Positions 8,947 to 17,438 of a stretch of DNA of 64,000 nt are shown here, one piece after another; the stretch's first letter is position 1; each line of letters opens with the position of its first letter. The notes beneath the pieces are model-generated. The model made no database searches. It saw only the letters and a program-made list of their open reading frames with translations, and was not told the origin of the DNA. Where the stretch lies: contig NZ_JAKJRU010000006.1 of the NCBI RefSeq assembly GCF_021726475.1, positions 124,001 through 188,000 of the forward strand, in the 5' to 3' direction. The position numbers were made by a program, and so were the translations under genes. Origin of the DNA: Pseudomonas oligotrophica. Lineage in GTDB: Bacteria; Pseudomonadota; Gammaproteobacteria; Pseudomonadales; Pseudomonadaceae.

Positions 8947-10449
8947 TCAGCCCTGCGAGCCGGTCTCGGGCAGGCCGGGCTCGAGCAGCGCCTCGACCGG
9001 CGCCACCCCGGCGCGTTCCAGCCAGTCGCCGGGCAGCCGCTTGCTGGCCCTTGCGCCGAGCTGGCGCAGTTGCTCGCTGCGCCCGACCAGGTTGCCGCGG
9101 CCCTCGGTGAGCTTGTTGCGCGCGCCCTGGTAGGCCTTGTCCAGCTGCTGCAGGCGGCTGCCGACCTCGTCCAGGTCCTGCAGGAAGGCGACGAACTTGT
9201 CGTACAGCGCGCCGGCGCGCTCGGCGATCTCGCGGGCGTTCTGGTCCTGCCGTTCCTGGCGCCAGAGGCTGTCGATCAGGCGCAGGGTGGCCAGCAGGGT
9301 GGTCGGGCTAACGATCACCACATGCCGGCCGAAGGCCTCCTGGAACAGCTCCGGGTCGGCCTGCAGGGCGGTGGCGAAGGCCGCCTCGATCGGCACGAAC
9401 AGCAGCACGAAGTCCAGGCTCTGCAGGCCTTCGAGACGCTGGTAATCCTTGGCCGACAACCCCTTCAAGTGGTTGCGCAGCGACAGCACGTGCTGCTTGA
9501 GCGCCAGCGCCCGGCTGTCCTCGTCGGCCGCGCCGAGCAGCGCCTGGTAGGCGGTCAGGCTGACCTTGGCATCGACCACCACCTGGCGCTCGCCGGGCAG
9601 GCGGATCAGCACGTCGGGCTGGTAGCGCTGGCCGTCGGCGCTCTTCAGGCTGACCTGGGTCTGGTACTCGCGCCCCTTCTCCAGCCCGGCGTGCTCGAGC
9701 ACCCGCTCGAGCACCAGTTCGCCCCAGTTGCCCTGGATCTTCTGGCCCTGCAGGGCGCGGGTCAGGTTGGTCGCCTCGTCGCCCAGGCGCTGGTTGAGCT
9801 GCTGCAGGCGCTCCAGTTCGCGCACCAGCGAGAAGCGCTCGCGCGCCTCGCTCTGGTAGCTCTCCTCGACCCGCTTCTCGAACGCCTGGATGCGCTCCTT
9901 GAGCGGATCGAGCAACTGCCCGAGGCGCTCGTGGCTGGTCTCGGCGAAACGCTGCTCGCGCTCGTCGAAGATCCGCCCGGCCAGCTCGGCGAACTGCGCA
10001 CGCAGCTCGTCGCGGGCCTGCTGCAGGTCGTGCAGGCGCTGCTGATGGGTGTTCTGCTGCTCGCGCAGCTCGGCGCCGAGCGCGGCATGCTCGGCCCCAA
10101 GCCGGCGCAGCTCGCCCTGCAGCTGCTCGCGCTCGGTCTCGAGCTCGGCGATGCTGCGGCGATCCTCGCTGCGCTGCAGCTGCAGCAGCTGCGCCTCGCG
10201 GCGCATGGCCGCCAGCTCGGCCTGCTGTTCGGCCTTCAACTCGTTCAGTTCGGCCAGCTCATGGCGCGCCGCATCCAGCTGCGCCCCCAGCCCCTGCTCG
10301 GCCAGGCCGGCCTGGGCCAGCCGTTCGTGCAACAGCGCCTGCTCGGTCTGCTCGCGCCCCAGGCGCAAGCGCAGCTGCACGCAGAGTCCGGCCAGCAGGA
10401 CGACGCCCAGGCCGAGCGCGGCAATGGAATAGAGGGGATCGAAGGACAT
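8947..10449 (-). CDS. rmuC: DNA recombination protein RmuC
   Basis: A 500-residue RmuC homologue, close to the 475 residues of E. coli RmuC. Residues about 5-25 form a single N-terminal hydrophobic segment, 30-150 a long Gln/Glu/Ala-rich coiled coil, and about 190-480 the conserved RmuC nuclease-like domain with RLPGERQVVVDAKVSLTAYQ. The family limits inversions between short inverted repeats in E. coli, presumably by processing DNA ends. The start was placed at MSFDPLY, immediately before the membrane segment; the upstream open frame encodes no recognisable sequence. Confidence 0.92.
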   Translation of the reverse strand: MSFDPLYSIAALGLGVVLLAGLCVQLRLRLGREQTEQALLHERLAQAGLAEQGLGAQLDAARHELAELNELKAEQQAELAAMRREAQLLQLQRSEDRRSIAELETEREQLQGELRRLGAEHAALGAELREQQNTHQQRLHDLQQARDELRAQFAELAGRIFDEREQRFAETSHERLGQLLDPLKERIQAFEKRVEESYQSEARERFSLVRELERLQQLNQRLGDEATNLTRALQGQKIQGNWGELVLERVLEHAGLEKGREYQTQVSLKSADGQRYQPDVLIRLPGERQVVVDAKVSLTAYQALLGAADEDSRALALKQHVLSLRNHLKGLSAKDYQRLEGLQSLDFVLLFVPIEAAFATALQADPELFQEAFGRHVVIVSPTTLLATLRLIDSLWRQERQDQNAREIAERAGALYDKFVAFLQDLDEVGSRLQQLDKAYQGARNKLTEGRGNLVGRSEQLRQLGARASKRLPGDWLERAGVAPVEALLEPGLPETGSQG

Positions 10450-10501
10450 CGGCGGCTCCGGCGAGAATGCCGGGCAGTATAACGGGGGCTGCGCGGCGGG
10501 G

Positions 10502-10915
10502 TCAGACCGCCAGGCCGAGCTGGCGCAGCAGTTGCCGCGCTTCGGCCGAACCCTGGCCGGCGGCCTGCTCCAGCCACTGACGGGCCTTTTCCGGCTCGCC
10601 GTGCTGCGGCTGCGCGTACAGCCGGCCGAGCTCCAACTGTGCCTGGCAATCGCCGGCGCGAGCCGCCTGGCGCAGCAGTTCGAAACCGATGCGGCGGTCG
10701 CGATTGCCATCGCAGTCACGGCACAGCAGGCGCCCCAGGCGCGATTGCGCGACCACCACGCCTTCGCGCGCCGGCTGTTTGAGCAGGCGCCCGGCGATAC
10801 GCTTGACGCCGTCGGTGCGCCCCAGGTGCGGGTTGTCCAGCAGCCACATGGCCATGCGCAGGCGCGGGGTGGAGGAAGCGGGGACGGCGGCCGGGGCGAA
10901 GGTGCGGAATCTCAT
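10502..10915 (-). CDS. Sel1-like repeat protein
   Basis: A 137-residue protein with two to three Sel1-type (TPR-like) repeats in its C-terminal half: GFELLRQAARAGDCQAQLELGRLY and KARQWLEQAAGQGSAEARQLL show the alternating Ala/Gly spacing of the family. Such repeats mediate protein-protein contacts; no enzymatic motif is present. A GTG six bases upstream (10921) is an equally possible start, and neither has a good Shine-Dalgarno sequence. It lies just upstream of rmuC on the same strand with a 52-base gap. Confidence 0.75.
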   Translation of the reverse strand: MRFRTFAPAAVPASSTPRLRMAMWLLDNPHLGRTDGVKRIAGRLLKQPAREGVVVAQSRLGRLLCRDCDGNRDRRIGFELLRQAARAGDCQAQLELGRLYAQPQHGEPEKARQWLEQAAGQGSAEARQLLRQLGLAV

Positions 10916-11405
10916 GTTCACAGATGGGGCAAGGCGTGAGGGCGCGCACTTTACACGTTTTTTCGGCGAGGAAAAGTCTTGTCAAAAGTACCCAGTGGCG
11001 TTCTAGAAATACTCGTTTTTTTCATCCACAGAACCTGTGGATAACTAAGTGGACAAAGTGCAGACAAGTCGCCGTAGGCCCGGTGACATCTGGCCTGCGC
11101 TCAAACTGGCGGTTTTTTCACCAGCTTGAAAAACACTTATTTTTCAATCACTTAAGCACGAGCCCAGCAACCACGCGGGTTTGCGGCCAGCGACCGGAAT
11201 GCCTTGACAAAGGCGCCCCGAAAATGTGCACAAGTGCTGGCACCTGGCTGCGCACCGCCCTGGCACGGGGCCTGCGCGGCTCAACGTCGCAGCCTCGCGG
11301 GAACTTCCAGAGCCGCTGCAGGTCGCACCGCGCCTGGCCTGACAGGCTCGGCCCGGGGACGCGGCAGGCCTTATGCTTGCTCCGGTTCGCCCTCCGGAGA
11401 AAGGC
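10916..11405. other. Long non-coding, partly AT-rich intergenic region
   Basis: No convincing gene lies in these 490 bases. The left half (about 10940-11160) is strikingly AT-rich for this genome, with several A and T runs, a DnaA-box palindrome and a set of TTTTTCA/TGAAAAA arms listed separately. The right half (11160-11405) returns to normal GC content and carries a TTGACA hexamer at 11204-11209 without a convincing partner -10 element. A Shine-Dalgarno-like GGAGAAAGG precedes the ydbH start at 11406. Confidence 0.6.
11022..11044. promoter_or_regulatory. Paired DnaA-box-like palindrome
   Basis: TCATCCACA at 11022-11030 (one mismatch to the DnaA box TTATCCACA) faces TGTGGATAA at 11036-11044, a perfect DnaA box on the opposite strand. 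Together they form the exact inverted repeat ATCCACAG-AAC-CTGTGGAT at 11024-11042. Box match is seen in sequence; DnaA binding is inference. It sits in an AT-rich island away from dnaA. Confidence 0.5.
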
Positions 11406-13958
11406 ATGACCAGACGCCGTATCCTGCTCGCCCTCGGGCTGTCGCTTTTGCTGCTCGGCGGGGCCTTCGCCCTGCTCGCCACCGGCTGGCAGGCGTTCAA
11501 GCGCGACCAGGGCATCGAGCGACTCGACTGGCACGGCCTGCGGCTGTCACCGGCGCAGCTGGCCCTCGACCGGCTGGAGCTGCAGCGCAGTGACGCCGAG
11601 GGCGCCGTGCAGCAGCTGCGCCTCGACGGAGTCCGCCTGCACCTGGCCGGGCTGCGCCCGCAAACGCTGGAGATCGCCCGGCTGAGTTTCGACGCACGAT
11701 CCACCGGCGGCGAGACCGCTGCCGATGGCACCGCGCTGCCGGAGTTTTCCGATGAACTGCTGCACCGCCTGGCGGGCTGGCTGCCGCGGGCCCTGCGTGT
11801 CGCCGAATTCCAGCTGATCCTGCCTTGTGCGACGGGCATCTGTCGCGAACAGGGTGCCTTCGAACTGCAACGCGCCGAGACTGCGCTGCTCCCGGTCAGC
11901 GCCACGCTGCAATTGCGCCCCGGCGACACGGAGACAGCCCATCAGCTGACACTGCAACTGGATGCCCGGCCGGCGCAGGCGGCGACCGAGCTGGACCTGG
12001 CACTGAGCCTCGACGGCACCCCGCGCCTGTCGCTGCACAGCCGCCTGCAGGACGCCGCTGGCCAGCTCGGCTGGGACGGTGGCGCCGCGCTGAACGGCCT
12101 GCCCGAGGCGTCCTGGCTGCTGCCCTGGCTGTGCCGCTGGACGCCGTGCGACGCGCGCAGCAGCGACCCGCTGCCGACCGACATGCGCCTGGGCGCCGCC
12201 TGGGCGCTGACGTTGCCCGTCCCGCGCCCGCTGGCCGGGCTGCCGGACTGGCGCCAGGCCGCCGGCGAGCTGCGCCTGTCCGCCGAGCTGCCCGGCTACT
12301 GGCCGGTGCCCGCGCTGGGCGAGCTGCGCGGCCGCCTCGAGCTGGCTGCGCGCGGCGAGGCCGGTGCCTGGCTGCCGGAGCGCCTGGACGCCGACCTCGA
12401 GCTGGTCCCGGCCGATCGGCTGCTGCAACCGCTGCCGGCGGCGCTGCGGCCCGAGGCCCTGCAGCTGCGCCTCACCCCGCGTGCCACCGAGGATGGCAGC
12501 CTCGGCCTGCAGGTGCAGGCGCACAGCCGCGGCGGGCCGGAACTCGCCCTCGAGGGCGACCTGCGCGTGCGCGCCAGCGCCGCACCCGAGCTGATCATCG
12601 ACAGCCTGCGCGGCCGCCTGCGCAGCGCCAGGCTCGAGCAGGCCGGCCTGCAGTTGCGCCAGCTCGACCTGCGCGTGCGCCTGGACGGCCAGCTCGACCG
12701 CGCCGGCGGCCAGCTGCGCTTCGGCGAGGCACGCCTGGAGGTCGCCCGGCTGGGCGCGGCCGGGGCCACCGCCAACGGCCTGGACGCCCGCTTCGACGGC
12801 CTGGTGCTGGACCTCGCCACGGCACCGGAGGTCGCCGGCTACCACGCCCGGGGCCCCTTGCAACTGCGCGTGCAGCACCTGGAGCAGCCAGCCCTGCGGC
12901 CCCTGGAGTGGAACTGGCAGGCTCGCCTGGAAGCCACGCCACAGCGCCTCGACGTACAGGGCACGCTGCGCAACGGCGCCGGGCTCGCCCTGGCGCTACA
13001 GGCCGGACAGACTTCCGACGGACTGCGCGCCGAGCTGACCCTGGCCGAGCTGTTCCTGCGTGCCGGCAACCCGCTGGCCGCCACCCTGGCCGACTGGCCC
13101 GCCACCCTGGAACTGGCCAGCGGGCGGCTCAAGGGCGACGCCCGCCTGCGCCTGCCCGCACGCGGCGCCCTGCAGCTGGACGCCACGCTCGATGGCCGCG
13201 GCCTCGCCGGGCTCTACGACACCACCGAGTTCGACGGCCTGGCAGCCGGCGTGCGGGTCGACCTGCGCGGCGAGCGCCTGCAGGTGCAGATCCCCGACCT
13301 GCAGCTGGCGCGCCTGAATCCCGGCCTGTCGATCGGCCCGCTGCAATTGCGCGGCCGCTACGACGGCCAGCTCGCGGCCCTCGGCAGCGGGCGCCTCGCC
13401 TGGAGCCAGGCCGAGACTCAGCTACTCGGCGGCCGCCTGTGGCTCGCGCCGGGCAGCCTCGAACTCGGTCGCGCGGCGCAGCCGCTGGACCTGCAGCTGC
13501 AAGGCCTGGAGATCGACGCGCTGCTGCGTGCCTACCCGGCCGAAGGGCTGGCCGGCAGCGGCACCCTGGATGGCCGCTTCGACGCCCGCTACGGGCCGGC
13601 GGGCCTCGGCATCGCGCAGGGCCGGCTGGCGGCGCGCGCGCCTGGCGGCGTACTGCGCTTCAATTCGCCCAGGCTCGAGGCGCTGGCGGCGGCGAACCCT
13701 GCGATGAAGCTGGTCACCGAGGCCCTGCACGACTTCCACTACAGCCTGCTGACCAGCGACGTCCGCTATGATGAATCGGGCAAGCTGCAGCTCGGGCTGC
13801 GCATCGAGGGCCGCAACCCGGCGCTCGAGGGCGGCCGGCCGGTGAACTTCTCGGTCAACCTCGAGGAAGACATTCCCGCGCTGCTGACCAGCCTGCAACT
13901 GAGCGATCGCGTCAGCGAAACCATCCAGCGCCGGGTGCAGCAACGCCTGCAGCGCTGA
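11406..13958 (+). CDS. ydbH: YdbH family AsmA-like intermembrane phospholipid transport protein
   Basis: An 850-residue protein with one N-terminal membrane anchor (about residues 6-28) followed by a long periplasmic region rich in alternating Leu/Arg/Asp beta-strand sequence, as in AsmA-like bridge proteins. E. coli YdbH (about 880 residues) acts redundantly with TamB and YhdP in moving phospholipids between membranes. The C-terminal RFNSPRLEALAAANPAMKLV and DVRYDESGKLQLGLRIEGRNP match the YdbH C-terminus. It heads an operon with ynbE and ydbL, the same order as E. coli. A good ribosome-binding site precedes the ATG. Confidence 0.88.
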   Translation: MTRRRILLALGLSLLLLGGAFALLATGWQAFKRDQGIERLDWHGLRLSPAQLALDRLELQRSDAEGAVQQLRLDGVRLHLAGLRPQTLEIARLSFDARSTGGETAADGTALPEFSDELLHRLAGWLPRALRVAEFQLILPCATGICREQGAFELQRAETALLPVSATLQLRPGDTETAHQLTLQLDARPAQAATELDLALSLDGTPRLSLHSRLQDAAGQLGWDGGAALNGLPEASWLLPWLCRWTPCDARSSDPLPTDMRLGAAWALTLPVPRPLAGLPDWRQAAGELRLSAELPGYWPVPALGELRGRLELAARGEAGAWLPERLDADLELVPADRLLQPLPAALRPEALQLRLTPRATEDGSLGLQVQAHSRGGPELALEGDLRVRASAAPELIIDSLRGRLRSARLEQAGLQLRQLDLRVRLDGQLDRAGGQLRFGEARLEVARLGAAGATANGLDARFDGLVLDLATAPEVAGYHARGPLQLRVQHLEQPALRPLEWNWQARLEATPQRLDVQGTLRNGAGLALALQAGQTSDGLRAELTLAELFLRAGNPLAATLADWPATLELASGRLKGDARLRLPARGALQLDATLDGRGLAGLYDTTEFDGLAAGVRVDLRGERLQVQIPDLQLARLNPGLSIGPLQLRGRYDGQLAALGSGRLAWSQAETQLLGGRLWLAPGSLELGRAAQPLDLQLQGLEIDALLRAYPAEGLAGSGTLDGRFDARYGPAGLGIAQGRLAARAPGGVLRFNSPRLEALAAANPAMKLVTEALHDFHYSLLTSDVRYDESGKLQLGLRIEGRNPALEGGRPVNFSVNLEEDIPALLTSLQLSDRVSETIQRRVQQRLQR

Positions 13959-13977
13959 CCGGAACAGGAGAACCGCC

Positions 13978-14169
13978 ATGCGGTTGCGTCACATGCCGCC
14001 CCTCTTGCTGCTGGCCCTGCTGGCCGGCGCCTGCACCCCGCGCGTCGAGCTGGCGGTGCCCAACGAGCCGATCAACATCAACCTCAACGTGAAGATCGAG
14101 CACGAGATCTACATCAAGGTCGATCGCCAGCTCGATTCGATCATCAACGAAGACAGCGGACTGTTCTGA
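13978..14169 (+). CDS. ynbE: YnbE family small lipoprotein
   Basis: A 63-residue protein with an N-terminal signal ending in LLAGAC, then TPRVELAVPNEPININLN and NVKIEHEIYIKVD, closely resembling YnbE. In E. coli the outer-membrane lipoprotein YnbE forms a stacked beta structure with YdbH, completing a periplasmic lipid bridge. The presumed lipid-accepting Cys follows Gly-Ala, with Ala rather than Leu three residues before it, so the lipobox is slightly unusual. It starts 19 bases after ydbH and ends 9 bases before ydbL. Confidence 0.88.
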   Translation: MRLRHMPPLLLLALLAGACTPRVELAVPNEPININLNVKIEHEIYIKVDRQLDSIINEDSGLF

Positions 14170-14178
14170 AGGAGCGCC

Positions 14179-14520
14179 ATGAAACGCCATCTCAAGCTCG
14201 CCGGCCTGCTGCTGGCGCTGATCGCCCTGCCCGCGGCGGCGATGACTCTCAACGAAGCCATGGCCGCGCTCGGCCAGGCCAAGGCCAGCGGCCAGCTCGG
14301 CGAGCGCCCCGACGGCTATCTCGGCGTGGTGCAGTCCGGCGGCCAGGCCGAGGAGATCGCCAGCCAGATCAACCAGGCGCGCCGCGCCGAATATCACCGC
14401 GTCGCGCAGCAGAACGGCATCGCCGTCAGTGATGTCGAAGCCATCGCCGGCAAGAAGGCCATCGAGAAGACCCCGCGCGGCCAGCTGGTACTGATCAACG
14501 GCAGCTGGGTGAAGAAATAG
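14179..14520 (+). CDS. ydbL: YdbL family DUF1318 periplasmic protein
   Basis: A 113-residue exported protein of the DUF1318/YdbL family, with a cleavable signal sequence over about residues 1-22 (KLAGLLLALIALPAAA). The conserved core includes KASGQLGERPDGYLGVV, RRAEYHRVAQQNG and VEAIAGKKAIEKTPRGQ. In E. coli YdbL modulates the YdbH-YnbE interaction in the periplasm. The gene is the third of the ydbH operon with a GGAG ribosome-binding site eight bases before the ATG. Confidence 0.88.
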   Translation: MKRHLKLAGLLLALIALPAAAMTLNEAMAALGQAKASGQLGERPDGYLGVVQSGGQAEEIASQINQARRAEYHRVAQQNGIAVSDVEAIAGKKAIEKTPRGQLVLINGSWVKK

Positions 14521-14568
14521 GCGGTCCGAGCGGGCCCGGCCGGCGCTAGAATCAGCCGCCCCGAGCCC

Positions 14569-15183
14569 ATGCCCGCCAGCCTCATGCCTGCCCTTCGCAT
14601 TCGCCACCTGCTCTGCTCACTGCTGCTCGCCGCCTGCATCCCGCCGGTGCAGGCGCAGCCCTGCCCGCAGGGCCAGCAGCAGGTCTGCGTGGTTGCCTGC
14701 TTCTGCGCCCCGGCCAGTGCCGGCGGCGGCCAGGACTACGAGCGCTTCAGCCGCATGACCTCCTTCGCCCTGCAGAACTGGCTGCAATATTCGCGCGACA
14801 GCGCCCTGGCCGCAGGGGTACAGCCAATGCCGCTGCAGATTCGCGCCCAGCTCGAACCCTGGTTCGACTTTGGCGTGCTCGATGCCGCGCGCTACCGGGT
14901 CGGCGATCCGAGCACCCTGGCGGCGGCCGACGCGATGCTGCAGAACCCCGACGTCAACGCAGTCACGCTGGTCGACGTGATCGTCTTCCGCCACGCCGCC
15001 GACGCCGAGGACAACGCCGCGCTCTGGGCCCACGAGCTCAAGCACGTCGAGCAGTACCAGCAGTGGGGCGTCGCCGAGTTCGCCTGGCGCTATACCCAGG
15101 ACTACCGCGCCGTGGAAGCGCCGGCCTACGCGCTGGAGCGCGAGGTGAGCCAGGCCCTGAAGGCCGCGGAGGCGGCGCCGTGA
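14569..15183 (+). CDS. Exported protein with HELKH metal-binding-like motif (DUF4157-like)
   Basis: A 204-residue protein of unknown function with an N-terminal signal (hydrophobic segment about residues 12-28, cleavage near VQAQ). Several Cys residues follow the signal (QPCPQG, QVCVVACFC). Residues about 150-165 contain WAHELKHVEQYQQWG, an HExxH-like motif as in the DUF4157 domain, a degenerate zincin-like fold often found in toxins and extracellular contractile injection cargo. Whether it is an active peptidase is unknown. Its stop overlaps the GTG start of the phosphatase gene (GTGA at 15180-15183), suggesting coupling. Confidence 0.65.
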   Translation: MPASLMPALRIRHLLCSLLLAACIPPVQAQPCPQGQQQVCVVACFCAPASAGGGQDYERFSRMTSFALQNWLQYSRDSALAAGVQPMPLQIRAQLEPWFDFGVLDAARYRVGDPSTLAAADAMLQNPDVNAVTLVDVIVFRHAADAEDNAALWAHELKHVEQYQQWGVAEFAWRYTQDYRAVEAPAYALEREVSQALKAAEAAP

Positions 15184-17081
15184 GCGCCCTGCCGGCGGTG
15201 CTCGCCGGGCCGATCCTGCGCCGCCTCGAGCCGGGGCGCCTGCGGCTCTGGCTGGTCGGCAGCCGTCCGCTGCCGCTGACCCTGCAGCTGGCCCCCGAAG
15301 GTGAGGCCGAGCGCCGCGTCCCCCTTGACGAGTCCGCCTGCCGGCGCCTGCGCCTGGGCGAGCACGCCTGGCTGCACCTGATCGACGTGGCGCTCGCCGA
15401 AGCGCTGCCGCTCGACCGCATGATCGCCTACGACCTGACCCTCGACGACGAGGCCGACGCCGGCATCGCCAGCTGGGCACCGCACCTGCTCTACCCCGGC
15501 ACGAACCGGCCGGGTTTCGTCCTGCGCGCGCGCTTCGACGACCTGCTGCATGGTTCCTGCCGCAAGCCGCACCACGCCTCGGCCGACGGGCTGACCTGCG
15601 TCGATGCGCTGCTCGAGGCCACATCGGCGCCCGCCGAGCGACCTGCCGCGTTGCTGCTCACCGGCGACCAGATCTACGCCGACGATGTCGCCGGGCCGAT
15701 GCTGGTGGCCATCCACGCATTGATCCGCCGGCTCGGGCTCCATGGCGAATGCCTGGAAGGCGCGGTGGTCGCCGACAGCGAGGCGCTGCTGAAGCACCCG
15801 GCGACCTACTACCGGCGCGAGCAGCTGCTGCCGGCGTTCAAGTCCAACGAGGCGTTGCGCGAGCGTTTCTTCGGCGGCGTCGACAAGCCGATCTTCACCA
15901 CCGCCAGCGCGCACAACCATCTGGTCACGCTGGCCGAGGTGCTGGCGATGTACCTCCTGGTCTGGTCGCCGCAGCCATGGACGCTGATCGCCCCAGAGCC
16001 ACCGGCGCTGGATAGCGAGAATGCCGCGCGCTACGCCCGCGAGGCCGACGCGATCGCCGCCTTCGTCGAGAGCCTGCCGCGCGTCGCCCGCGCCCTGGCG
16101 CACCTGCCGACGCTGATGATCTTCGACGACCACGACATCACCGACGACTGGAACCTCTCGGCGCGCTGGGAGGAAACCGCCTATGGCCATCCCTTCTCGC
16201 GGCGCATCATCGGCAATGCGCTGCTCGCCTACCTGCTGTGCCAGGCCTGGGGCAACGCGCCGGAGGCGCTCGCCGCGCCGCTGGACCGCGTCGCCGCGCT
16301 GCTGCACGGCGCCCGCGACGGCATGCTCGACTGCGCAGGGCACGACGCCGCGGTCGCTGCGGTGCTCGAGGTCGAGGACTGGGGCTACACGCTGGCGACC
16401 ACGCCGGTGCTGGTGGTGCTCGACACGCGTACCCGCCGCTGGCGCAGCGAACGCCACCTCAGCCGCCCATCCGGGCTGATGGACTGGGAGGCGCTCACCG
16501 ACTTCCAGCAGCAGCTGCTCGGCCACGACGCGGTGGTGATCGTCTCGCCGGCGCCGATGTTCGGCGTCAAGCTGATCGAAGCGGTGCAGCGCCTGTTCAG
16601 CTGGGCCGGGCACGCGCTGCTGGTCGACGCGGAAAACTGGATGGCGCACCGCGGCGCCGCGCAGGTGCTGCTCAACATCTTCCGCCACACGCGCACGCCG
16701 GCGAACTACGTGATCCTCTCCGGCGATGTGCACTACTCGTTCGTCTACCGCGTGGTGATTCGCGGGCGGCGCGGCGGCCCGCAGCTCTGGCAGATCACCA
16801 GCAGTGGCATCAAGAACGAATTTCCGCGACGCCTGCTCGATCTGTTCGACCGCCTCAACCGCTGGCTCTACGCGCCGCGCTCGCCGCTGAACTGGCTGAC
16901 CAAGCGCCGCCGCGTGCGGGTCGAGCCCTGGGTGCCGGATCGCCGCAGCGCCGGCGAACGCCTGTGGAACGGCGCCGGCATCGGTCGCGTGCGCCTGGAC
17001 GAGAGCGGCCGGCCGCAGTCGATCGAGCAGCTCAACGCCGACGGCTCGCCGGACGTGCGGTTCCAGCCCGAGCGCGATTGA
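15180..17081 (+). CDS. PhoD-like alkaline phosphatase family protein
   Basis: A 633-residue protein of the PhoD-like metallophosphatase superfamily. Metal-binding motifs are visible in order: LLLTGDQIYADDV (about residue 155-170), FDDHDITDDWN (about 315) and ILSGDVHYSFVYR (about 510). Unlike secreted PhoD it has no signal peptide, so it is probably cytoplasmic or released by another route. The GTG start at 15180 overlaps the preceding stop by four bases; the longer frame upstream lies inside the previous gene. Substrate is unknown; phosphodiester hydrolysis is inferred from the fold. Confidence 0.82.
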   Translation: MSALPAVLAGPILRRLEPGRLRLWLVGSRPLPLTLQLAPEGEAERRVPLDESACRRLRLGEHAWLHLIDVALAEALPLDRMIAYDLTLDDEADAGIASWAPHLLYPGTNRPGFVLRARFDDLLHGSCRKPHHASADGLTCVDALLEATSAPAERPAALLLTGDQIYADDVAGPMLVAIHALIRRLGLHGECLEGAVVADSEALLKHPATYYRREQLLPAFKSNEALRERFFGGVDKPIFTTASAHNHLVTLAEVLAMYLLVWSPQPWTLIAPEPPALDSENAARYAREADAIAAFVESLPRVARALAHLPTLMIFDDHDITDDWNLSARWEETAYGHPFSRRIIGNALLAYLLCQAWGNAPEALAAPLDRVAALLHGARDGMLDCAGHDAAVAAVLEVEDWGYTLATTPVLVVLDTRTRRWRSERHLSRPSGLMDWEALTDFQQQLLGHDAVVIVSPAPMFGVKLIEAVQRLFSWAGHALLVDAENWMAHRGAAQVLLNIFRHTRTPANYVILSGDVHYSFVYRVVIRGRRGGPQLWQITSSGIKNEFPRRLLDLFDRLNRWLYAPRSPLNWLTKRRRVRVEPWVPDRRSAGERLWNGAGIGRVRLDESGRPQSIEQLNADGSPDVRFQPERD

Positions 17082-17087
17082 GGGGCC

Positions 17088-17399
17088 CTAAAGCCGCTCC
17101 ACCCGCTGCGCGCGCAGCAGCAACGACTCCTGCTCGAAGCGCCGCTCCAGTTCGCCGCGATAGCGCTGCCACCAGTCGCGCTCCAGATGCGCGGCCATCA
17201 CCTCGTAGATCACCGAGTCATCGTGGCTCGGCGGCGCTTGCGGCTCTTCCTGCCAGTAGCCGCTGGCCGGCGCCCGGGTGTAGGCAGTAAGCCCGCCGAA
17301 GCGTTCGATCAGCTCGTCGCGGACCTGGCGAAACAGCGCACGCGGCAGCGCCTGGCCGTCGTTGCGGTAGAGCGGCAGGAGGATCTGGATCAGGTACAT
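17088..17399 (-). CDS. Conserved hypothetical protein
   Basis: A 103-residue protein I cannot assign to a named family. It begins MYLIQILLPLYRND and carries ELIERFGGLTAYTRAPASGYW, HDDSVIYEVMAAH and a charged C-terminal helix (RYRGELERRFEQES). No signal peptide or membrane segment is present. It lies 39 bases downstream of polB on the same strand and could be co-transcribed with it. It converges on the phosphatase gene with only six bases between the stops. Confidence 0.72.
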   Translation of the reverse strand: MYLIQILLPLYRNDGQALPRALFRQVRDELIERFGGLTAYTRAPASGYWQEEPQAPPSHDDSVIYEVMAAHLERDWWQRYRGELERRFEQESLLLRAQRVERL

Positions 17400-17438
17400 G
17401 CGCGGGCCTCCGGCAGTTTGCCGTTGGACCGCGCTCGC

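Noticed and set aside
11022-11044. Chromosome replication origin
   Set aside because: The DnaA-box pair is real, but dnaA, dnaN, rpmH and gidA are absent and only one perfect box is present, so I call it a possible DnaA-binding site, not oriC.
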